51,457 nt of DNA, taken from a bacterium (lineage in GTDB: Bacteria > Hydrothermota > Tepidihabitantia > SM23-42 > JAOAFX01). Under the pieces are notes generated by a model. It saw only the letters and a list, made by a program, of their open reading frames with translations, was not told the origin of the DNA and made no database searches. Below are positions 26,035 through 35,113 of the stretch, piece by piece. How positions within the stretch are numbered: the first letter of the stretch is position 1; each line of letters begins with the position of its first letter. Location of the stretch: assembly GCA_036382775.1 (NCBI GenBank), contig DASVHD010000050.1:1-51457 (forward strand). Direction: 5' to 3'. The position numbers and the translations under genes were made by a program.

Positions 26035-27222
26035 ATGATCGGCCATTTAATAAGATATACCCTGGTACCTGTTTTGCTGCTGGTGATAGCCTGTGTCCAG
26101 TATGTCCGTTACACGCCCGACCCGGTGAAAGACATTGGCCAGTGGGTGGCAAATTTCAAACAGCAGCAGTCATTTGAGTATGAATACCGCATGAAAACGA
26201 ATACCATGTTCATTCAGGCAGGCGGGTCCTGCGTGGCCGGCCGCGCCGAACGCAACAAAGTCCAATGGACATCGCAAGGTTCTCCGGCATTGACATATGA
26301 ATACGTCGGGTTGGGCGATATTGAATACCAAAAAAAGGACGGAAAGTGGGAACAATCAGCCCGCGGCGAGGAATCCAACATGTTCGCGCAGGTAACACGG
26401 ATGCTGGATTTCGATAAATTTGAGTTCATAAACGACAGCCAGCCTGGCGTATATGCCTATCGATTTAAAGCGAATGTTCCGTTCCTGGCGCCAGACAAAT
26501 GGAAACAGATGGTCGGGACCCTTTTGATCTCCAGAAAGACCTGCCTTCCGGTGTTCGTATGGGCCGGATTGCCTGATTCCTCGGTATACTGGCAGGTTTC
26601 CATTACCCGGTATAACAAGGTAAAGGATATCAATTCGCCCGTTAAAACATGGGTAGACTATGTCTTACGCAGCCGCGACAGCCTGATCGACGCTAAACAA
26701 TTGAATGGATATCTGAAAAAAAGGCTGGCTTCGCTGGGCATATCATACAAACTCAACCGGAAAGATTCTCTGTTTGTACTCACGACCCAGGCACAATATA
26801 ATCAAGGGGACGTCGATGACATGTTAGGCACGATGGCACCAGTGTCGATCTACGGGCTCGCCGAAACCCAAAATAACGCCAAGAAGGTCAGCCGATTGGC
26901 TGGAACTGACCAGCCGGTATATCTGGACGGTTTGATCGCAGACCAGTCCGGCATAAAATCGGCGCTGGTCCAGTTTGACAATATTTCACGCCCATACCTT
27001 TTGATCACGCTCAAGGACAAACGGGATATCCCGCCTCGCGTATGCCTGGAAATAAACAACTCCATCGTCAGTATCATCACCATTGACAAACCAGGGAAAT
27101 TGAGTAAACTTTATTTCTATATTACCATCATGGGATATTTTCAACTTAATATTCTTAAATCATCACTTAACCAGGGATTGCCATTGATCGAGGTGAAGGA
27201 CGTACCCAAGGGGATTGATTGA
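26035..27222 (+). CDS. Predicted lipoprotein of unknown function
   Basis: 395 residues with a lipobox (LLLVIAC, Cys20), so probably an anchored periplasmic protein. Residues about 35-190 look like an outer-membrane-lipoprotein-sorting/LolA-like or DUF beta region (EYEYRMKTNTMFIQAGGSC, a repeated aromatic pattern). The C-terminal 130 residues (VYLDGLIADQSGIKSALVQF) faintly recall a SecD head subdomain; this is weak. Its stop overlaps the next gene's TTG start by 4 bp (TTGA), so it is probably made together with the glycosyltransferase and may help polymer extrusion. Confidence 0.7.
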   Translation: MIGHLIRYTLVPVLLLVIACVQYVRYTPDPVKDIGQWVANFKQQQSFEYEYRMKTNTMFIQAGGSCVAGRAERNKVQWTSQGSPALTYEYVGLGDIEYQKKDGKWEQSARGEESNMFAQVTRMLDFDKFEFINDSQPGVYAYRFKANVPFLAPDKWKQMVGTLLISRKTCLPVFVWAGLPDSSVYWQVSITRYNKVKDINSPVKTWVDYVLRSRDSLIDAKQLNGYLKKRLASLGISYKLNRKDSLFVLTTQAQYNQGDVDDMLGTMAPVSIYGLAETQNNAKKVSRLAGTDQPVYLDGLIADQSGIKSALVQFDNISRPYLLITLKDKRDIPPRVCLEINNSIVSIITIDKPGKLSKLYFYITIMGYFQLNILKSSLNQGLPLIEVKDVPKGID

Positions 27223-28706
27223 TCGGCATAACCCTTTTTATCTATACGATAATCCTGCTGGTCCTTTTTGTCTATTCCCTGCATTCTTACATCCTTATTT
27301 TTTACTACCTTAAGTTCAAGATCCTGACAAAATGGTTTGAAAAACACTTCCCCAAGCGCTTAACGCCAGCATTCTATCCTGTGGTCACGGTCCAGCTCCC
27401 TATTTATAATGAAAAATACGTGGTCCACCGGCTGGTGGACAGCGTCATGCGCCTCGATTATCCAAAAGACAAGCTGGAAGTGCAGATTCTTGACGACTCT
27501 GACGATGAAACATCGCTGATCGCCGCCAATCTCGCCAATACTTACATCGCCAAAGGTTATGACATAAAACACATCCAGCGCGGCACGCGTCATGAGTTCA
27601 AGGCAGGAGCGCTGCATTATGGCGTAAAGAGAGCGCGCGGCGACTTTCTCGCGGTCTTTGACGCCGATTTTGTCCCGCCGGTCGGATTTTTGAAAACCCT
27701 TATCGGCGAGTTCGAGAACGACGACGTCGCGGCGGTCCAGGCGCGGTGGGGCCATCTTAATCCAAACGAGTCATCGCTTACAAGGAGCCAGGCGATCAGC
27801 CTCGACAACCATTTCGTGGTCGAGCAGGAAGTCAAATCGCGGGCGAACTTTTATATTAATTTCAACGGCACCTGCGGGATCTGGCGAAAAGCGGCGATCA
27901 TGGACGCGGGTGGCTGGCAGGGCGACACGCTTGCCGAAGACCTTGACCTGTCATATCGGGTTCAACTCAACGGCTGGCGGATCGTTTATCGAGGCGACTG
28001 CGTGGTTCCGGGAGAACTGCCGGACAGCGCCGACAGCTACCGGATCCAGCAGAACCGCTGGGCAAAAGGAACGATCCAGGTTGCGGGTAAACTATTGAGC
28101 ACGATCATGAGATCGAACCTGCGACCGGTCGCGAAGTATGAGGCTTTTGTTCACCTTACCTGCCACGTCAACTTCATCGCCATGGTCTTCATCGCCTTGT
28201 TGTCGCTCCCGCTCGTATATTTCAAGGTCGAGGAGATGGTACCGGACTCCTATTTTATCCTTGCCTCATTCTTCACGATCGGCATTTTCGGTTACCCATT
28301 CCTGTATGCCCTGTCGCAGCGCGAATCATATAAGGGTTACATGAAAAAACTGCCCTACATCGCCAGCGTCATCGCCTACAGCATGGGGCTCTCGCTATCC
28401 AACGCCAAAGCTTTATGCGAGGCGCTGTTCAAGAAAAGGAACAGTTTCACCCGCACGCCCAAGAGCGGCGGTTCCAGGCAGAATTACCGCCAGGACACGA
28501 AATTCATCATCCCGTTAATGGAGATATTGTTCGGGCTTTACATGTTCATCAGCCTGATCTATGTCACGGTGAACTTTCAACTCATCCTCATTCCTTTTTT
28601 GATGTTCTATAGTTTTGGTTTTCTCAGTCTGGGTCTTTCATCGTTTAAACAGGTCAACGTCCCGGTCAAACCCCAGGAGGCATTATGCTCAAGAGAGAAC
28701 TCCTAG
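27219..28706 (+). CDS. Processive family-2 glycosyltransferase (cellulose synthase/mannan synthase-like)
   Basis: 495 residues. An N-terminal membrane helix (about 5-30), a GT-A domain and several C-terminal helices (from about 305) resemble cellulose synthase-like/CslA enzymes. The D,D,D,QxxRW set is complete: Asp92-Asp93 (DDSDDE), DAD 148-150, AEDLD 239-243 and QQNRW 277-281. Such enzymes polymerise a beta-linked sugar and thread it across the inner membrane; the sugar cannot be told from sequence. The start is TTG, overlapping the lipoprotein stop. The gene overlaps the following Trm112-like ORF by 22 bp. No BcsB or PilZ domain is seen. Confidence 0.88.
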   Translation: MIGITLFIYTIILLVLFVYSLHSYILIFYYLKFKILTKWFEKHFPKRLTPAFYPVVTVQLPIYNEKYVVHRLVDSVMRLDYPKDKLEVQILDDSDDETSLIAANLANTYIAKGYDIKHIQRGTRHEFKAGALHYGVKRARGDFLAVFDADFVPPVGFLKTLIGEFENDDVAAVQARWGHLNPNESSLTRSQAISLDNHFVVEQEVKSRANFYINFNGTCGIWRKAAIMDAGGWQGDTLAEDLDLSYRVQLNGWRIVYRGDCVVPGELPDSADSYRIQQNRWAKGTIQVAGKLLSTIMRSNLRPVAKYEAFVHLTCHVNFIAMVFIALLSLPLVYFKVEEMVPDSYFILASFFTIGIFGYPFLYALSQRESYKGYMKKLPYIASVIAYSMGLSLSNAKALCEALFKKRNSFTRTPKSGGSRQNYRQDTKFIIPLMEILFGLYMFISLIYVTVNFQLILIPFLMFYSFGFLSLGLSSFKQVNVPVKPQEALCSRENS

Positions 28707-28873
28707 ATATCCTGGTGTGCCCGAAATGCAAGGGTGAACTGGATTACCGTAAGGACCCGGAAGAACTTGTATGTCATGCCTGCCTGCTCGCTTACCCGGT
28801 AAAAGATGACATACCGATCATGCTTATCGATGAAGCGCGGGCTACAACCAAGACAGAGAAAAATAAAAAATAA
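28685..28873 (+). CDS. Trm112-family zinc-ribbon-like small protein
   Basis: 62 residues, the normal size. [14 protein letters not shown] and the later [10 protein letters not shown] segment are the family signature, with CPKC and CHAC as the metal pair, and IPIMLIDEA at the end. AGGAGG stands 4 nt before the ATG, inside the glycosyltransferase gene. Trm112-like proteins activate methyltransferases or accompany envelope and lipid-A genes; the partner here is unknown. Confidence 0.88.
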   Translation: MLKRELLDILVCPKCKGELDYRKDPEELVCHACLLAYPVKDDIPIMLIDEARATTKTEKNKK

Positions 28874-28891
28874 TAGCTGGGGGGTGTCCCT

Positions 28892-31800
28892 ATGCGGTTT
28901 TTAACCCTGATCACAATTCCTTTTTTATGCACGGCGGCCGTCATCCAAACATTTTCTGAAAACGGCCTGGAAATAACCATTAGACCGGACCTGCTCACAA
29001 AGGACGAATACCGGTTCGACGAAGCCGTCTGGCTCAGCGATTTTGGCGAGCCGGACTTGCCTTCCGTGATTCTAACGGTCGGTATTCCCCAGGGTGCGAC
29101 AGCCGATGTCCGGGTCCTGGAGAATCAGCAGTCGGTCATGGAGAACGTCATTGTCGAACCGGCGCGCCCGCTTGCCGTCTATGAAGAACCGGCGCCTAAA
29201 ACGATCAGCGTGCTGGGGCCGGTGTACCGCCGGAACGAAATATTCCCGAAAGAGGCAGTCAGCGTTTCCGCGCCATCGTACTACCGCGATCTTAACACCA
29301 TCACCATCACGGTCCATCCGGTGCGTTGCAATCCCATTAAAAAGCAGGTCTCGGTATCGAACAAGATACGCCTGTCCATTTCTTTCAAAGGAAAACCAGT
29401 GATCAGGGCCGTTCCCCCAGATCTTTTTGCGCCCGTTTACCGCACAACCGTCATCAACTATGACCAATGTAAGTCGTGGCGGCGTGAACAGGAAAGGAAT
29501 GGCGCGAACCCGTTCTCAGGCCATACCTGGTTCAAGATCGAGGTCACTGAAGAAGGTTTGTACAAAATTGGATATGATGAGCTCAGAAAAGCCGGGCTTG
29601 ATCCCAGGCAGTTTGATCCGAACACCATGAAGATCTACACCATTACCTATGATGATCTACCGGGGAACGTCCACCAGCCGTTCGCTGATTCGCTGGTCTC
29701 GGTCCCGGTATTTTTGTCAGGCGCCGATGATGGCATGTTCGACAAGGACGACTATCTGCTTTTTTATGGACTACCGGCAAGTCATTATACCACGGATTCA
29801 GCCCTGGCATGGCTGGAAAACGGTTTTACATATGCGAACGTTTACTGGTTCACGTTCGGCGGTGAAGCGGGCAAACGCATGGCCGTGACCGATGCGACCT
29901 GGGATGGCTCGGCGCCGGATTCCACGGCTAATGAGATCGTGCACCTTGAACAGGACGTCGGCAATATCCCGCGTTCCGGCACCAACTGGTACTGGAAAGA
30001 TATATCACCCGGTAGCGGACCAACCGGCGGCGCTGAGTTCAATATCCAGCATCCGCATGCGTCGGGCGCGGTGCGAGTGACCGCCGCTATCTTCCCCCTT
30101 TCATCGCCGGGTCCTTTCGGGTACGAAATGCTGCTCAATGACGAAACCATTTGCTATGATACCATCGCGGTTATAGGCCACGATCGGTGGCCGCCTACTT
30201 ACATCAGCGGGTACGGTTCGATCGATGGCGATTCGTCGCTTTTCGCTTTCAATATAATAAGGCTGTCCGGGAACACATCTAATTACAGCGTGCTTTTCAA
30301 CAGCCTGGACATCCAATACCGGCGGGTAGCGTACCTGGATTCCCCGTTCCATTCATGGCTGGCAGCGCCGGGCGCGTACACCATGAAATGCCTGGATGCT
30401 GATCCCAGGCCGTTCGTCCTGGACATCACCGATCCATTCGTACCGAAAATAGATTCGGCAACGGTTCAGGGCAGCACATTATTGCTGTCTGGAACAGCGG
30501 ATTCATTCCAGCTGCTGTATTTTTCCAAACTCTCCCTGACCAAACCGGCCGTTCTCATCGCGGCTGAACCGGGCCGGCTCAGAGAACCGGACGCGGGCGC
30601 CGAATATCTGATAATCACCCACCGCAAGTTCTACAACGCATTGATGCCCCTGGTGGAATACCATCGGCGCAAATATTCGACCAAGATCGTCATGGTGGAT
30701 GATATCTATAACGATTTCAATTACGGAAAATTCGATCCTTTTGCCATCAAGCATTTCCTCCACTACACCACGGACAACTGGACACAGTATCCGACCTACG
30801 TCCTGCTGGTCGGGGATGCGACCTACGACTACAAGAACAACCTGCAAAAGGAAAATCCACCCAATTACGTGCCGATGATCGACACGGGGACCATACTCGT
30901 GGGCAACCCCGGCATGCCGCCGAATTTTATCTACGAAGGTGAATTTGTCAATTTCGAAGGCTTTGAAGACATGATCCTCGGCCGGATCACGGTCCGGACG
31001 ACCAAGGAAGTAAGGGATTTCACCGACAAAATGATCAGCTACGAGTCCAAAGACATCGACGGCATCTGGAACAAGCGGGTCCTGTGCGCCGGTGACGATG
31101 AATGGGCCACTAACTATGGGTGGGAAGGACCCATGCACTGCCAGTGCTGCGAATCCATGTTCGTCCCGGTAGCCGAATCCATTTACAACCACGTCAAGGT
31201 TTACATGGTCAGCTATAAGCCGTTTAACTATGATGCGAATACGACAAAACCGAACGCGCAGGGTGATTTCATCAAGGAGATCAACCGGGGCGCGTTGCTT
31301 GGCGCGTACATCGGGCACGGCAACACGCATCAGCTCTCCCACCAGATCATTTTTTACCAGCAGACCGATATCCCCAAGATCAACAACGGGCGCCGCAACG
31401 GGTTGTATTATTTCGGCTCCTGCACGGTCGGTCGTTTTGACGATTCAAATTACGAGTGCATCGGCGAGGAATTCGTCCGGATACCTGACGGCGCGATCGG
31501 CACGATCGCCGCTTCCTGCGGCACCAGCAATTACGGCAACCAGGCGATCGGCATCCGCCTGTTCCAAATGGTCACCGATCCGGATACGAACTGGACCATG
31601 GGTCAGTATTTTATCGATGCGAAACGGTTCGGCGACCGTCACTACCTGCTTATCGGCGATCCCGCGACCGAACTGCGCAAGGTACAGCGCCGCATGAACC
31701 TGACCGCGACCCCGGACTCGGTGCGGCCCATGGAACTGTTGAAAGTTACGACCGGCGAACCGGCTTACTATATCTCGGCGTTCGTGCGGAACGGCGACAC

Positions 31801-32722
31801 GATCCCGTATTTTGACGAGACGACCATAAACCGGATCGCCGGGTATGTGTACCGCCTGGTCCAGAGCAGCCCCAGTACATTTGTCCCGTTTGGCTACTAT
31901 ATCGACGGCAAGGAATTTTACAAGGGCTTCTGGAACACCGATACCGCGCGGTTCCCTGCACCGCGGATCGTAACAAATGATCTCCCGGTTATCAAGCTGA
32001 GCACCTATAAAAATTTCCTGAGCGGTCATCGGGACTCGCTGCCGGTCTACGGCAGCGCCCTGCCTTCGACCGACCAGACCGGTCCGGCCGTCACGCTCTA
32101 TGACGGCGGTCGCAGGTTGAACGACGGCGACTGGGTTGACTCGGCATTCGTTCTGACCGGCACGGTCAGCGATGAAAGCGGTATCAATCTCTTGAATTCA
32201 AAGGAGGACGCCCGCGGTTTCTACCTTTACATCAACCAGGATGTCGAGGAGAAGATCGATCTGCGGAATTTCTTCCTTTACGACCAGAATTCCTACACCG
32301 AAGGCAAGTTCAGCACCAGCATCCTCCTCCCTGAATCGGTCGACACCATAACCGTCAACGTAAATGATAACAATTTCAACCAAACGACTTTGAAGGTGAT
32401 CCTTAATACCGAGCAGTTCGGCGGGATATCATTAGAGGACCTTCTCGTGTACCCGAACCCGGTCTTGGACCGTAAGGGTTTATGGTTCACGTTCCGGCTC
32501 ACCGCATCCGGCACCGTGAAGCTCCGAATCTTCAGCATCGCGGGGCGGCTGATAAAGGTCATTGATCCGCAACCCCGTGGCGCCGGGTATAATCAGATCT
32601 TCTGGGATGGTCTGGATGAATACGGTGAGGAATTGAGCAACGGGGTTTACCTCGTGCAAGTAGCGGCTGAAGCGGAAGGACATCAGGACGAAGTGACGGA
32701 AAAATTCATCATCGCGAGGTGA
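28892..32722 (+). CDS. PorU-like C25 cysteine peptidase with C-terminal sorting-type domain
   Basis: 1276 residues with a signal peptide (about 1-16). Residues about 195-330 contain the PorU-type N-terminal region (WFKIEVTEEGLYKIGYDEL) and about 565-930 the C25 domain. The catalytic dyad is intact: His809 (YIGHGN) and Cys844 (FGSCTV), 35 residues apart, close to the gingipain spacing, and the domain closes with LLIGDPATELRKV. A FlgD-like domain (about 1180-1276, LLVYPNP...NGVYLVQV) ends the protein. PorU is the sortase of type IX secretion that removes C-terminal signals and attaches cargo; such a role for the cargo-like proteins in this window is plausible but unproven. GGGGGG lies just before the ATG. 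No other T9SS component is in the window. Confidence 0.82.
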   Translation: MRFLTLITIPFLCTAAVIQTFSENGLEITIRPDLLTKDEYRFDEAVWLSDFGEPDLPSVILTVGIPQGATADVRVLENQQSVMENVIVEPARPLAVYEEPAPKTISVLGPVYRRNEIFPKEAVSVSAPSYYRDLNTITITVHPVRCNPIKKQVSVSNKIRLSISFKGKPVIRAVPPDLFAPVYRTTVINYDQCKSWRREQERNGANPFSGHTWFKIEVTEEGLYKIGYDELRKAGLDPRQFDPNTMKIYTITYDDLPGNVHQPFADSLVSVPVFLSGADDGMFDKDDYLLFYGLPASHYTTDSALAWLENGFTYANVYWFTFGGEAGKRMAVTDATWDGSAPDSTANEIVHLEQDVGNIPRSGTNWYWKDISPGSGPTGGAEFNIQHPHASGAVRVTAAIFPLSSPGPFGYEMLLNDETICYDTIAVIGHDRWPPTYISGYGSIDGDSSLFAFNIIRLSGNTSNYSVLFNSLDIQYRRVAYLDSPFHSWLAAPGAYTMKCLDADPRPFVLDITDPFVPKIDSATVQGSTLLLSGTADSFQLLYFSKLSLTKPAVLIAAEPGRLREPDAGAEYLIITHRKFYNALMPLVEYHRRKYSTKIVMVDDIYNDFNYGKFDPFAIKHFLHYTTDNWTQYPTYVLLVGDATYDYKNNLQKENPPNYVPMIDTGTILVGNPGMPPNFIYEGEFVNFEGFEDMILGRITVRTTKEVRDFTDKMISYESKDIDGIWNKRVLCAGDDEWATNYGWEGPMHCQCCESMFVPVAESIYNHVKVYMVSYKPFNYDANTTKPNAQGDFIKEINRGALLGAYIGHGNTHQLSHQIIFYQQTDIPKINNGRRNGLYYFGSCTVGRFDDSNYECIGEEFVRIPDGAIGTIAASCGTSNYGNQAIGIRLFQMVTDPDTNWTMGQYFIDAKRFGDRHYLLIGDPATELRKVQRRMNLTATPDSVRPMELLKVTTGEPAYYISAFVRNGDTIPYFDETTINRIAGYVYRLVQSSPSTFVPFGYYIDGKEFYKGFWNTDTARFPAPRIVTNDLPVIKLSTYKNFLSGHRDSLPVYGSALPSTDQTGPAVTLYDGGRRLNDGDWVDSAFVLTGTVSDESGINLLNSKEDARGFYLYINQDVEEKIDLRNFFLYDQNSYTEGKFSTSILLPESVDTITVNVNDNNFNQTTLKVILNTEQFGGISLEDLLVYPNPVLDRKGLWFTFRLTASGTVKLRIFSIAGRLIKVIDPQPRGAGYNQIFWDGLDEYGEELSNGVYLVQVAAEAEGHQDEVTEKFIIAR

Positions 32723-32762
32723 TCGGCCGTATGGATCCAAGCGGGTAACCCGGGGACGAAAA

Positions 32763-33245
32763 ATGACAGGGAGCATACTTTCCAGCATCGACACAAAATC
32801 ACAGATCGCAAAGGTCACACTGTATGGCGTTTTCGACCAGCAGGGCGTAGCCGCGCAGATCTTCAGTTCCCTGGGTCAGCAGGGGTTCAACGTTGAAGCC
32901 ATCACGACCACGCAGCGGGGCCGGAAACGCGCCGATATCTCGTTCGCGGTCCCAGAACAGGATATCCCCCGTTTAACAAGGCTGATCCATTCGATGAAAG
33001 TACGTTTTGGCGCGAGAAAGGTGAGCATTGACCGAAACCGCGCGCTCCTCATCCTTTACGGCGCGAAAGGGTTTGCCGCCCCGGGCGCAGCGGGACAGAT
33101 CTTTGCCAAGTTTTCCGAACTTGGCATAAACATTGAGATGATCAGCTCGTCATTATCCATCCTGGCGCTGGTCATCCCACGCGAAAAGGCCGGCGCTATC
33201 ACTGAAGTGCTGAAGCAGGAATTCGTCGCCGGTTCTGGAGCTTAG
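32763..33245 (+). CDS. Stand-alone tandem ACT-domain protein (aspartokinase regulatory-type)
   Basis: 160 residues comprising two ACT domains (about 15-80 and 86-155) like the regulatory end of aspartate kinase (VAAQIFSSLGQQGFNVEAI; GAAGQIFAKFSELGINIEMI). The kinase domain is absent and there is no such gene beside it. The size equals the separate beta subunits of some aspartokinases that arise by internal initiation. It may bind an amino acid and regulate an unlinked kinase. A GGGGA-type ribosome site precedes the ATG. It lies 40 nt after the PorU-like gene and faces the next gene tail to tail. Confidence 0.8.
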   Translation: MTGSILSSIDTKSQIAKVTLYGVFDQQGVAAQIFSSLGQQGFNVEAITTTQRGRKRADISFAVPEQDIPRLTRLIHSMKVRFGARKVSIDRNRALLILYGAKGFAAPGAAGQIFAKFSELGINIEMISSSLSILALVIPREKAGAITEVLKQEFVAGSGA

Positions 33246-33252
33246 TACCTGC

Positions 33253-33570
33253 CTATGGCTGCAAAGCCGCTGGCGGCTTCAAGGCCCGAGTATTCTCCTC
33301 GATCGATAGGAAAACATAGATCATATCAGACCATGCCAGTAAAGCGATAAAATAAAAGGCACCCAGAATAAGCACGGTAAAGGCCATGACCACGCCACCC
33401 ATGGCTCCATACGCGCCGTAGCTGCCGCCGTACGGACCCGCGAATCTCGGCAGGGCGGCTCCGGCCACCAGGCATACGAGGAACAGGATCACGGCCAACG
33501 CGGCATCGATCCAAGCCAGGACCTTCAAGACTACCGCAATGATCCTTAAAGCGGTGAACTTTTTTTCCAT
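33253..33570 (-). CDS. Small membrane protein, last gene of the pst cluster
   Basis: 105 residues with two long hydrophobic segments (about 10-37 and 57-85) joined by a Gly/Tyr-rich loop (PYGGSYGAYGAMGG), and a short cytoplasmic tail. GGGGG lies 6 nt before the ATG. I do not recognise the family. It follows phoU after about 110 bp of reiterated intergenic words. Confidence 0.7.
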   Translation of the reverse strand: MEKKFTALRIIAVVLKVLAWIDAALAVILFLVCLVAGAALPRFAGPYGGSYGAYGAMGGVVMAFTVLILGAFYFIALLAWSDMIYVFLSIEENTRALKPPAALQP

Positions 33571-33589
33571 ATAAGCCCCCTTTGTTGTA

Positions 33590-33681
33590 TGATTTTTTTC
33601 TTTTCTAATTACTGATCACTGGTTACTAATTACTGATTTCTAGTCACTGTTTTCAAATTACCAGTTACCAATAACCAATTA
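33590..33681. repeat. Intergenic reiterated-word tract (ATTACTGATCACTGG-type)
   Basis: Short words AATTACTGATCACTGGTTACT, AATTACTGATTTCTAGTCACTG and ATTACCAGTTACCAATAACC recur almost in tandem between phoU and the small membrane protein gene. No ORF is seen. Confidence 0.6.
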
Positions 33682-34347
33682 CTATTTCTTTTGCTCCGCG
33701 TGATGCTTGATGACCCGCGCCTGCGCAATGTAGATCGTGTCCTCGCAGATATTGGTGGAAAGGTCGGCGATCCGTTCCAGGTTCCTCGCCACAGAGATGT
33801 ACTGCAGGGCGGCGCCGATCTTATCCGGCTGCTCGAGCATATGAGTGAGCATGATCCTGGTTATGTCATTTCGCATCTCATCAACGACGCTGTCCCGTTC
33901 ACACACTTTCTGCGCCTGCGTTGCGTTATTGCTCATGAAACTATCGACGCTGTCCTTAAGCATTTCGCTGACGATCGTAACCATGGTCCAGATCGTGCTG
34001 ACGGGCTTGATCCGGGGCGCCTCGGCGAGAAAGTGCACGCAATCGGCGATATTGACGGCATGATCACCCATCCGCTCCAGATCGCTGTTCATCTTTATGA
34101 CCCCGATCAGGAATCTAAGGTCAGCACCCACGGGCTGATGGCGCGCGATGAGCTCAACGCATCTTTCCTCAATGGCGATCTCCAGCTTATCGATCTCTTT
34201 GTCGATCTCGCGGATGTGCTGCGCGTTCTTTATATCTCGCTTTTTCAGGGCTTCAAGTGACTTATGGATCGATTCCTCGACCATGGTCGCCATCTTGAAA
34301 ATATCATTTTTCAATTCTCTGAGCTGTTCGTCAAAATGGATATCCAT
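33682..34347 (-). CDS. phoU: Phosphate transport regulator PhoU
   Basis: 221 residues, the standard length, made of two similar three-helix bundles. Family segments are visible: the E-(I)-D-x-x-E pattern (REIDKEIDKLEIAIEERC), ARHQPVGADLRFLIGVIKMNSDLERMGDHAVNIAD and the second-half copy ISVARNLERIADLSTNICED. PhoU links the Pst transporter to phosphate signalling. AAGGAGG lies immediately before the ATG. It starts 16 nt after the pstB1 stop. No PhoR/PhoB pair is nearby. Confidence 0.94.
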   Translation of the reverse strand: MDIHFDEQLRELKNDIFKMATMVEESIHKSLEALKKRDIKNAQHIREIDKEIDKLEIAIEERCVELIARHQPVGADLRFLIGVIKMNSDLERMGDHAVNIADCVHFLAEAPRIKPVSTIWTMVTIVSEMLKDSVDSFMSNNATQAQKVCERDSVVDEMRNDITRIMLTHMLEQPDKIGAALQYISVARNLERIADLSTNICEDTIYIAQARVIKHHAEQKK

Positions 34348-34363
34348 ACGCCTCCTTCAAAAA

Positions 34364-35113
34364 TCAACCAAACCTTCCGCTGATGTAGTTGAAAGTCCGT
34401 TCATCAGACGGATTGGTGAACATCTTGCTGGCCGAATCGAATTCGATCAATTCACCCAGCAGCATAAAACCCACTTCGTCCGCGATGCGGGCAGCCTGCT
34501 GCATGTTGTGCGTAACGATAATGATGGTATATTTCTTTTTGAGTTCGATCATCAATTCTTCGATCCTGGTGGTAGCGATCGGGTCAAGCGCGGAACAGGG
34601 TTCATCCATGAGCAGGATCTCCGGCTCGACCGCCAGTAAACGCGCGATGCACAACCGCTGCTGTTTTTCCAGGGAAAGTTCAAGGGCGCCTTTCTTTAAT
34701 ATACCCTTGACCTCTTCGAACAGATCGACCGCTCGGAGCGAACGCTCCACGATCTCATTGAGTGTCCGCCGGTCGGACATGGACCATACCCTCGGCCCGT
34801 AGGCGATATTGTCGAATATCGACAACGGGAACGTGTTGGGCCGCTGGAAGACCATGCCCACCTTTTTCCTGAGCATGGTCAGGTCACAGAGCGGCGAGAA
34901 TATGTTCTCCCCGTCAACGATGACACTGCCGGTCACGTTAACGCCCTCGATCGAATCGTTCATCCGGTTAAATACCCTCAGCAACGTCGATTTGCCGCAC
35001 CCTGACGGACCGATGATGCCCGTGATCAGGTTCTCCCTGACCTTGAGGTTGACATTGATCAGGGCATGAAATTTTTTGTAAAAGAGATTGAGACCACTGG
35101 TCTTGATGATCAT
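34364..35113 (-). CDS. pstB: Phosphate ABC transporter ATPase PstB1 (degenerate signature motif)
   Basis: 249 residues. Walker A GPSGCGKST, Q-loop VFQRPNTFP, Walker B LLMDEPCSALDP and H-loop VTHNMQQAARIA are all canonical PstB. The ABC signature, which should read LSGGQ, reads LSLEK (codons 34664-34678) before QQRLCIAR. The gene overlaps the second ATPase gene upstream (35110-35865) by 4 bp. The partner has the opposite set of changes, so together they should form a heterodimer with one good ATP site. If this protein acted alone as a homodimer, both sites would lack a normal signature. Confidence 0.9.
   Translation of the reverse strand: MIIKTSGLNLFYKKFHALINVNLKVRENLITGIIGPSGCGKSTLLRVFNRMNDSIEGVNVTGSVIVDGENIFSPLCDLTMLRKKVGMVFQRPNTFPLSIFDNIAYGPRVWSMSDRRTLNEIVERSLRAVDLFEEVKGILKKGALELSLEKQQRLCIARLLAVEPEILLMDEPCSALDPIATTRIEELMIELKKKYTIIIVTHNMQQAARIADEVGFMLLGELIEFDSASKMFTNPSDERTFNYISGRFG

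Noticed and set aside
30503-31342. Minus-strand ORF (279 codons) opposite the PorU-like gene
   Set aside because: Covers the catalytic region of a clear protein family on the plus strand; no domain or ribosome site of its own.
33590-33681. Possible CRISPR array
   Set aside because: The words are too short, unevenly spaced and degenerate; there are no unique spacers of constant length and no cas genes.
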